This document shows positions 59,284 through 64,000 of a DNA stretch of 64,000 nt, one piece after another; within the stretch, counting starts at the first letter, position 1, and each line of letters begins with the position of its first letter. Under the pieces are notes generated by a model, which was not told where the DNA came from, did no database searches, and saw only the letters and a program-made list of their open reading frames with translations. Both the position numbers and the translations under genes were made by a program. This DNA is from Ruminococcus bovis (GTDB lineage Bacteria > Bacillota > Clostridia > Oscillospirales > Acutalibacteraceae): contig NZ_CP039381.1 in the NCBI RefSeq assembly GCF_005601135.1, positions 1,237,941-1,301,940 on the forward strand, in the 5' to 3' direction.

Positions 59284-60264
59284 ATGAAAGTTAGTTTTAT
59301 AATACCGGTTTATAATGCTGAGAAATATCTTGAGAGATGTGTAGAATCTGTATTAAATCTAACCGGTATTGATTTTGAATTAATATTGGTTGATGACGGT
59401 AGTAAGGATAACTCATGGAATATAATTGAAAATTATATGGTTAAAGATAAAAGAATTAGAGGTATTTCTATTGAAAATCAAGGTGTTTCAAATGCGAGAA
59501 ATACCGGTATTGATATGGCAAATGGTGAAGTTATAATTTTCGTTGATGCTGATGATTATTTTAATGATAAAGCAGATAGTGTTTTGCGTAGTGTTTTAAA
59601 GGATTATGACAGTAGAAAACTTTGTTTCTTTAACTATAATTGTTTTAATGATGATGGAAGTTCGTGGGTGTATCATTATCCCACAATAACTAATACCGAC
59701 CTAAAATTAGATATTACTAATTTGTTCGTTTTAAATCAAAGTGTAAATAGTTGTTGGTGTAAAGTTTTTAGCACTGATGTTATCAAGAGCAATAATCTTC
59801 GTTTTGATAAATCAATGAAAGTTGGAGAAGATGCTTGCTTTGTAATGGAATATCTTATGTGTGTAGATGATTTTGAGTATATTGATGAGCCTATTTATAA
59901 TTATTATATCAATAGTTTAGGTGCTATGAAAAGTGCAAAAATCAGCACAATTATGGATGAAGTTAAGGTGTATAACACAAGAATAAAGCTTATTAATCAC
60001 TATAATTTGCACATTAACGAAAAGCAAAATATAGAATTACATAATGAGTATTTTAAAAGTTTTTTAGGGTATACAAAGAGATTTGATAGAACAAAAGGTT
60101 TTTCTGAACTTTATTCTGACATAAAAAGATATTATAAAGAGCCTGCAGTAGTTGATATTTTGAAAAATTGTTCGAAGCAAGGTTTAAGCAAAAAACAAGA
60201 AATAATGTTGCAGATAATTAAACACAAGTGTTATCTTTTATTTAGTTTGTTGTGCAAAATATAG
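59284..60264 (+). CDS. Glycosyltransferase, GT2 family (EPS)
   Basis: 326 residues. VSFIIPVYNAEKYLERCVES, LVDDGSKDNSWNIIE, IENQGVSNARNTGIDMANG and FVDADDYF (metal site) in the first 100 residues; GT-A fold as in the product of 55988-56977 but only distantly alike beyond the core. AGGTGA precedes the ATG. It is followed 8 bp later by the pyruvyl-transferase-like gene. Confidence 0.92.
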   Translation: MKVSFIIPVYNAEKYLERCVESVLNLTGIDFELILVDDGSKDNSWNIIENYMVKDKRIRGISIENQGVSNARNTGIDMANGEVIIFVDADDYFNDKADSVLRSVLKDYDSRKLCFFNYNCFNDDGSSWVYHYPTITNTDLKLDITNLFVLNQSVNSCWCKVFSTDVIKSNNLRFDKSMKVGEDACFVMEYLMCVDDFEYIDEPIYNYYINSLGAMKSAKISTIMDEVKVYNTRIKLINHYNLHINEKQNIELHNEYFKSFLGYTKRFDRTKGFSELYSDIKRYYKEPAVVDILKNCSKQGLSKKQEIMLQIIKHKCYLLFSLLCKI

Positions 60265-60272
60265 AGGTTATT

Positions 60273-61112
60273 ATGAAAAAATTTTTGAAAAAGATATATA
60301 GAAGAATATTTAGAAATAAACTAAGTATGAACAAGATTGTCTATAAAAAACATTGTATGAATTTAGAATATTGGAAAGACCATACCAATATAGGTGATTT
60401 ATTATCTAAAACAGTTTTTGATTATATGATTGAAAGAAACAATATTGACATCAATAAGCCGGTAAAGTCATTCACTCATTTTCTGGGTATAGGTTCAATA
60501 ATAGGTATAAAAGAATTTGATGCAATTATTTGGGGTAGTGGTGTAAATACTATAGCTTTTGCTAATAAAATTTATTCCAAAAGAAAATATGTTAAGTATG
60601 ATATTAGAGCTGTAAGAGGTCCTATCACTCAACAGATTCTTTTAAATTGTGGTTACGATTGTCCTAATGTATATGGGGATCCGGCAATATTGATGCCACT
60701 TATCTATAAACCGAATTGTAAAAAGAAGTATAAAGTTACGGCTATTATTCATTTTTTTGAAAAAAATGTTAAAAAAATCGATGGTGTTAATTATTTAAAT
60801 GTTGCAACAACAGACTATAAAAATTTTATTGATGTTATAGCCTCATCCGAAAAAGTTGTTTCTTCTTCATTGCATGGTATTATTTTAGCAGAGGCATATG
60901 GTGTGCCTACCGTATATATAGGAACTAGAAAAGATGAATTTTTAAAGTATTATGATTATTATTGGTCAACTGAAAGATATTCAGTTAAAGTTGCAAATAA
61001 TGTTGAAGAAGCTATAGAAATGTCACCTATGCATTTACCAAGTGATGAAATTTATAGAAGAATCAGAAATGATCTAATAAATGCTTTCCCAACTGATGTA
61101 TGGAAAGTTTGA
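60273..61112 (+). CDS. Polysaccharide pyruvyl transferase family protein
   Basis: 279 residues from the ATG at 60273 (AGAGG before it). NLEYWKDHTNIGDLLSKTVFDYM, IIWGSGVNT, DIRAVRGPITQQIL, YGDPAILMPLI, and later VVSSSLHGIILAEAYGVPTVYIG match the PS_pyruv_trans domain, a GT-B-like fold that adds ketal-linked pyruvate from phosphoenolpyruvate to sugars. Some members instead act as glycosyltransferases. If true to type, the polymer would be acidic. Its N-terminus is very basic (KKFLKKIYRRIFRNK), suiting membrane association. Confidence 0.85.
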   Translation: MKKFLKKIYRRIFRNKLSMNKIVYKKHCMNLEYWKDHTNIGDLLSKTVFDYMIERNNIDINKPVKSFTHFLGIGSIIGIKEFDAIIWGSGVNTIAFANKIYSKRKYVKYDIRAVRGPITQQILLNCGYDCPNVYGDPAILMPLIYKPNCKKKYKVTAIIHFFEKNVKKIDGVNYLNVATTDYKNFIDVIASSEKVVSSSLHGIILAEAYGVPTVYIGTRKDEFLKYYDYYWSTERYSVKVANNVEEAIEMSPMHLPSDEIYRRIRNDLINAFPTDVWKV

Positions 61113-61123
61113 AAGAGGTTTAT

Positions 61124-61618
61124 ATGAATAGATTGAAAATCATGTATTTAAAACTCCGTATTGGAAATAAGTTTAAAAAAGCTTATTATAACTTTATTTA
61201 TAAAGGGCAATTAATATGGCCAAAGTCAGTTAGTTTCAGAGAAAGACTAGATTTCTTAATAGAAAAGGGTGCTACTTTAACAATAGGTGAACATACTTTT
61301 TTTAATAGGGATTGTTCAATTACTGCACAGGAAAAAATTACTATTGGTGATTATTGTATTTTTGGTGAAAATGTAAAGATATATGATCACAATCATATCT
61401 TTAAAAATATTCCTGAAACTATTGCAAGACAAGGATTCAAAACAGCACCGATTACAATTGGAAATAATTGTTGGTTTGGTACTAATGTTGTGGTCTTAAA
61501 AGGTGTTACTGTTGGAAACAATTGCGTAATATCTGCCGGTTGTATTGTAGATAAGGATGTACCAGATAACTCAATTTTAAAGAGAGATGGTACAATAGAA
61601 AAAATTGTTTCTAAATAG
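61124..61618 (+). CDS. Left-handed beta-helix O-acyltransferase (EPS)
   Basis: 164 residues from the ATG at 61124 (GAAAGAGG upstream). Hexapeptide repeats: LTIGEHTFFNRDCSI, ITIGDYCIFGENVKIYDHNH with the active-site His, ITIGNNCWFGTNVVVLKGVTVGNNCVISAG. This is the WcaF/CatB-like (LbH) acetyltransferase family, which puts acetyl from acetyl-CoA on a sugar hydroxyl. Its presence beside a pyruvyl transferase suggests a decorated polymer. The start overlaps the end region of no other gene. Confidence 0.9.
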   Translation: MNRLKIMYLKLRIGNKFKKAYYNFIYKGQLIWPKSVSFRERLDFLIEKGATLTIGEHTFFNRDCSITAQEKITIGDYCIFGENVKIYDHNHIFKNIPETIARQGFKTAPITIGNNCWFGTNVVVLKGVTVGNNCVISAGCIVDKDVPDNSILKRDGTIEKIVSK

Positions 61619-61643
61619 TGGTTATATATAGGGAATTGATAAG

Positions 61644-63206
61644 ATGAAGTTAGAGAGAACAAAAAACGCAACAAGAAATATTATTTTTGGTGTTGCATTA
61701 AAGTTATATCAAATTGTTCTACCATTTGTAATGAGAACAGTTATGATATACACAATAGGTGTACAGTATTTAGGTCTGAATAGCTTGTTTACATCTATTT
61801 TACAGGTGTTAAATATTGCTGAACTTGGTGTTGGCTCTGCAATGGTATTTTCAATGTATGAGCCTATTACAAAGGATGATAATAAAACCATTTGTGCATT
61901 AATGAATTTGTATAAGTGGTATTACAGAATAATCGGTGGTGTAATCCTTGTATTTGGTTTGATTTTGCTACCATTTATTCCTAACTTAATTAGTGGCAAA
62001 GTTCCTAGTGATATGAATGTGTATGTACTGTATTTGCTAAACCTATTGGCTACAGTATTTACATATTGGCTATTTGCTTTCCGTAATAGTATTTTACAAG
62101 CATATCAGCGTACTGATGTTACAAGTAAAGTTACTTTAGGTACAGATACCTTTAAGTATTTATTACAGGTTGTTGGTCTTTGTGTTTTTCATAATTATTA
62201 TTACTATGTAATTGCACTTCTTGTATCTCAAATTCTTGCAAATGTAATTACTGCATATTTTTCAAAGAAAATGTACCCACAGTATGACCCAATGGGTAAA
62301 TTACCAAAATCGGAAGTTAAGAAAATTAACAGAAGAATTAAAGATTTGTTTACCTCAAAATTAGGTGGCACAATTGTTAATTCAGCAGATACAATTGTTA
62401 TTTCTGCTTTCCTTGGACTAACTGCTTTAGCTATTTATCAAAACTATTTCTTTGTTATTACTTCACTTATAGCTTTAATGACTATGGTGTATTCAGCTTG
62501 TCTGGCAGGTATCGGCAATAGTATTATTGTAGAAACTTTAGAGAAAAATCTAAATGATTTGAAAAAATTCACTGCACTTATTGTATGGGTTTCAACTGTT
62601 TGTACCAGTTGTTTGCTTTGCTTATATCAGCCATTTATTGCATTTTGGGTTGGTAAAGATTTACAGATGGAATATTCAATCGTAATTTGTATTTGTATTT
62701 ATTTCTTTATATACGAAATAAATCAACTGCTAAATATGTATAAAGATGCTGCCGGACTTTGGCATAAGGATAGATTCAGACCACTTGTAACTGCTCTTGC
62801 TAATTTGGCAATGAATATTATTATGGTTCAGTTTTGGGGTTTATACGGTGTTGTACTTTCTACAGTTATTTCAACATTAGTAATTGGTATGCCATGGCTT
62901 ATTCATAACCTATTTACTGTGTTGTTCAAAAAAGAGCATATGGTAGATTATTTAAAGTTACTTTTTACATTTGCAATTGTAGGTGGAATTATTTGTGCAG
63001 TTACAAATATTGTTTGTAACTTAATTACATTTAGCAGTGACCTTGTTACTCTTGTAGTACGAGGTATAGTTTGTGTAGTTATCAGTAATGTTTTATTTAT
63101 TGCAGTATTTAGAAAGAATAAAAGATTTGGTGAAGCAATTTATCTAATTGAAAAAATGTTTAAAGGAAAACTTCCTTTACATAAAATTTTACCAAAGAAT
63201 AATTAA
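61644..63206 (+). CDS. Wzx-type oligosaccharide flippase
   Basis: 520 residues, 12-14 membrane segments of the MATE/MOP fold. The opening RNIIFGVALKLYQIVLPFVMRT and YLGLNSLFTSILQVLNIAELG are typical for Wzx/RfbX-like proteins of Clostridial capsule loci. It flips undecaprenyl-linked units to the outer face for EpsG-type polymerisation. No chain-length regulator (Wzz/CapA) or tyrosine kinase gene is seen in this part of the locus. Translation may end the main operon; a small gene follows 14 bp later. Confidence 0.92.
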   Translation: MKLERTKNATRNIIFGVALKLYQIVLPFVMRTVMIYTIGVQYLGLNSLFTSILQVLNIAELGVGSAMVFSMYEPITKDDNKTICALMNLYKWYYRIIGGVILVFGLILLPFIPNLISGKVPSDMNVYVLYLLNLLATVFTYWLFAFRNSILQAYQRTDVTSKVTLGTDTFKYLLQVVGLCVFHNYYYYVIALLVSQILANVITAYFSKKMYPQYDPMGKLPKSEVKKINRRIKDLFTSKLGGTIVNSADTIVISAFLGLTALAIYQNYFFVITSLIALMTMVYSACLAGIGNSIIVETLEKNLNDLKKFTALIVWVSTVCTSCLLCLYQPFIAFWVGKDLQMEYSIVICICIYFFIYEINQLLNMYKDAAGLWHKDRFRPLVTALANLAMNIIMVQFWGLYGVVLSTVISTLVIGMPWLIHNLFTVLFKKEHMVDYLKLLFTFAIVGGIICAVTNIVCNLITFSSDLVTLVVRGIVCVVISNVLFIAVFRKNKRFGEAIYLIEKMFKGKLPLHKILPKNN

Positions 63207-63220
63207 AAGGTAGTGATATT

Positions 63221-63400
63221 ATGGCAAGTTCAAATTGTGATTATTGTAGTCATTATGTGTATGATGATGAGTTTGACTACTACACTTGTGATGTAAACTT
63301 AGATGAAGATGAGGCAGTTAAGTTTATGCAAGGTAGCTTTGATGATTGTTCATTCTATGACCCATATGATGAATACAAAATCGTTAGAAAACAGAATTAA
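63221..63400 (+). CDS. Small DUF6472-like Cys-containing acidic protein
   Basis: 59 residues, missed by length cut-offs. It reads MASSNCDYCSHYVYDDEFDY then YTCDVNLDEDEAVKFMQGSF and DDCSFYDPYDEYKIVRKQN. The CDYC pair plus C23 and C43 could bind a metal, and the closing DEYKIVRKQ is the hallmark of the DUF6472 family of Clostridia. Very acidic with many Tyr. AAAGGTAGTG lies before the ATG and a strong terminator follows the stop, so it is a real gene that may be expressed with the flippase or from its own promoter. Function unknown. Confidence 0.85.
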   Translation: MASSNCDYCSHYVYDDEFDYYTCDVNLDEDEAVKFMQGSFDDCSFYDPYDEYKIVRKQN

Positions 63401-63406
63401 TTAGTC

Positions 63407-63432
63407 AATGCACCCTATTTTTAGGGTGCATT
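63407..63432 (+). terminator. Terminator after the DUF6472 gene
   Basis: Perfect 11-bp stem AATGCACCCTA (63407-63417) with TAGGGTGCATT (63422-63432), TTTT loop, then TTAGT. It is the first strong terminator after the exopolysaccharide promoter. Confidence 0.88.
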
Positions 63433-63448
63433 TTAGTAAAGGTGAATT

Positions 63449-64000
63449 ATGTTATTTAGACAGATAAGAGCTATCAAAAATTCAAGCCCTATAAAAATTA
63501 TTTTTGCCACAATATCAGCAGTAGGTGGATTTTTTCTGGCAAGTAGAATTATTAAATTACTGGAAAATATAATGCCGGTTGATAGTGATGAAAATGGTGT
63601 AATATGTGTTACTTTAGGCAAAATATTGGATATAGGTTTTGTTATATTTTTTATTGAGATAGCACTGATTATTTTTGTGTTGCTATATTTAATCAAGTGG
63701 GTTATAGAGGCATATACAGAGAAAAAGGACACTACTACTGCACAAGAACAGTTAGAAACAGAAAAAATTCTTAAAGAATTAGAAGATGATGAGTCAGGTT
63801 GGACAGATAAACAAGCCATTACTTTTGTTATTGTTGCAATAGCTGTATTCCTAGTTGCAAATTGTGTCTTAAGTCTTTTTATGTTTAGAAATGAAGTGGT
63901 TTATAAGAATGACAAAATTATTGAATATAGCATAACTGATTGGAAAGGCACTACCATAAATTATAGTGATGCTAAGAAGTATTATGTTAGTGATGATGAC
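63449..64000 (+). CDS. Membrane protein of unknown function (3' end beyond window)
   Basis: 184 codons are visible and the frame is open at the right edge. AAAGGTGA precedes the ATG by 5 bases. Membrane segments at about 18-36, 68-90 and 127-150; between the second and third is a Glu/Thr/Lys-rich cytoplasmic helix (about 97-120, TTAQEQLETEKILKELEDDE). The last visible part (after 155) should be outside the cell. It lies 16 bp beyond a terminator and so is likely a separate unit. A minus-strand frame over the same DNA has no ribosome site. No family recognised. Confidence 0.75.
   Translation, partial: MLFRQIRAIKNSSPIKIIFATISAVGGFFLASRIIKLLENIMPVDSDENGVICVTLGKILDIGFVIFFIEIALIIFVLLYLIKWVIEAYTEKKDTTTAQEQLETEKILKELEDDESGWTDKQAITFVIVAIAVFLVANCVLSLFMFRNEVVYKNDKIIEYSITDWKGTTINYSDAKKYYVSDDD

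Noticed and set aside
63433..63819. 128-codon minus-strand ORF at the right edge
   Set aside because: No ribosome site, Ser/Ile-rich shadow composition, and the plus strand holds a longer frame with a good site and membrane segments that runs off the window.

Overview
The window reads as a chromosomal segment of a low-GC, strictly anaerobic Gram-positive bacterium of the class Clostridia, probably an Oscillospirales/Ruminococcus-type gut organism. This is an inference from gene content: [FeFe]-hydrogenase maturases, split transketolase, NifU-like/GGGtGRT pair, type III pantothenate kinase beside birA, SdpR/SdpI, YhgE/Pip, YitT, DUF6472, strong AGGAGG ribosome sites and A+T-rich DNA. No rRNA, tRNA, CRISPR array, transposase or phage gene was seen.

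Layout. 1-5100: end of a degenerate P-type ATPase-like protein, rpe, a MecA-like ClpC adaptor (convergent), a GH13 glucosidase, then a 950-bp non-coding stretch holding a composite palindromic repeat. 5100-18500: cupin; ArsR-SdpI pair with a clear operator; a lipoprotein; birA-coaX divergent from coaBC (cofactor block); split transketolase; asparaginase-like protein; metallo-beta-lactamase lipoprotein plus FkbM methyltransferase; and a MacB-type ABC exporter operon bracketed by two copies of an 83-bp repeat carrying a promoter. 18500-28200: cyclophilin; hydG-hydF behind an attenuator-like leader; a small VbhA-like antitoxin gene whose start codon reads ATA; a second composite repeat; an SDR reductase; glnS; and a three-gene ABC importer of the TrpXYZ type. 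28200-35600: TetR regulator divergent from a 980-residue YhgE/Pip protein, a secreted Ig-like protein, and the NifU-like/GGGtGRT pair. 35600-49500: third composite repeat (inverted relative to the first), YitT protein, sirtuin, L-lactate dehydrogenase, a ClC-family anion transporter with fluoride-type signatures, HAD phosphatase, glutamine-dependent NAD synthase, YARHG lipoprotein, TrkA-TrkH potassium uptake, an Sfp-type phosphopantetheinyl transferase and alanine racemase.

49500-63400 is one long exopolysaccharide/capsule operon driven by a consensus promoter: initiating phosphoglycosyl transferase, dTDP-rhamnose genes rmlB-rmlD-rmlC (no rmlA), three GT4 and two GT2 glycosyltransferases, an EpsG-like polymerase, a pyruvyl-transferase-like protein, an O-acetyltransferase, a Wzx flippase and a small Cys-containing DUF6472 protein. 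The genes after rmlC are richer in A+T than the rest, as is usual for exchanged surface-sugar modules. A membrane protein runs off the right edge.

The least explained items are the three related palindromic composites whose stems differ by paired changes, the duplicated promoter module around the ABC operon, the hydG leader, and the ATA-start antitoxin gene. All functional names come from motifs read by eye; no database search was possible.
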